Both the position numbers and the translations under genes were made by a program. Below are positions 6,019-6,192 of a DNA stretch of 6,192 nt, in pieces. This stretch comes from Chloroflexota bacterium (GTDB lineage Bacteria; Chloroflexota; Anaerolineae; Anaerolineales; UBA4823): assembly GCA_030669775.1 (NCBI GenBank), contig DAOVCZ010000117.1:1-6192 (forward strand), in the 5' to 3' direction. The notes under the pieces were generated by a model. The model saw nothing but the letters and a program-made list of their open reading frames with translations, ran no database searches and was not told the origin of the DNA. Within the stretch, counting starts at the first letter, position 1. Each line of letters begins with the position of its first letter.

Positions 6019-6192
6019 TTAGTAACAATAATCTGCGATCAACTCCCCTGTAGCATCCGACAGATAAACACAATCTCCATCATTATTCCATACTGCTGTT
6101 TCGTCCTTACACCAGAACAGATCTTTCTGGGTATTTTCCCCGCAACCGGTAATTATCCTTACCTTAGAGCCAGTTTCCAATGTAAATGTAGG
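6019..6192 (-). CDS. C-terminal end of a lamin-tail-domain (LTD) protein (5' part beyond the window)
   Basis: The minus strand is open from the right edge to TAA at 6021-6019, giving 57 residues of a protein that begins outside the window. The segment matches the end of the lamin tail domain, an Ig-like beta-sandwich: LETGSKVRIITGCG, then DLFWC, then AVWNNDGDCVYLSDATGEL and a final ADYCY. The WNNDGD motif and the closing aromatic Y.Y are typical of bacterial LTD modules, which sit on secreted or surface proteins, often next to nucleases, or in stand-alone form. The four cysteines may form disulfides, which would suit an exported protein. What lies N-terminal to this module cannot be told. It converges on the MFS gene. 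Confidence 0.8.
   Translation of the reverse strand, partial: PTFTLETGSKVRIITGCGENTQKDLFWCKDETAVWNNDGDCVYLSDATGELIADYCY

Noticed and set aside
1..6192. CRISPR array, tRNA, rRNA or insertion sequence
   Set aside because: No regularly spaced repeats, no tRNA-like cloverleaf, and no transposase or terminal repeats were seen by eye.

Overview
The window is about 6.2 kb of bacterial DNA with moderate base composition. Gene content (a lamin-tail-domain protein, a BtrH-like/DUF4872 protein, and an AAA ATPase with an RyR module) and general protein style suggest an uncultured environmental bacterium, perhaps Chloroflexota/Anaerolineae. That assignment is an impression, since no marker gene is present.

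The left 3.9 kb is a minus-strand transcription unit. It opens with a good promoter (about 3917-3946) and a strong ribosome binding site. Next come two open frames, 3893-3537 and 3540-2689, which together are one BtrH_N + DUF4872-like protein broken by a one-base shift at a run of five C (five G on the coding strand) at 3566-3570. About 230 bp downstream lies a large reading frame that runs from 2455 off the left edge (at least 818 codons). It carries a ribokinase/PfkB-like N-terminal region, a P-loop AAA-type ATPase core and a C-terminal RyR (ryanodine-receptor repeat) module. The gap between these genes holds a second promoter candidate (2544-2571) and a 66-codon open stretch that overlaps the start of the large gene.

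The right part is on the plus strand. It holds a small protein of unknown function (about 4127-4462), then a 12-helix major facilitator transporter (4639-5892). The last 174 bases hold the C-terminal end of a lamin-tail-domain protein on the minus strand, converging on the transporter.

The most interesting element is the left module. A large multidomain ATPase with an RyR domain, a putative ligand-sensing part, is paired with a cysteine-peptidase/acyltransferase-fold protein that seems to lack the usual catalytic residues. This layout resembles a sensor/switch signalling or conflict system, but its function cannot be shown from sequence alone. Domain names come from pattern recognition without database searches.
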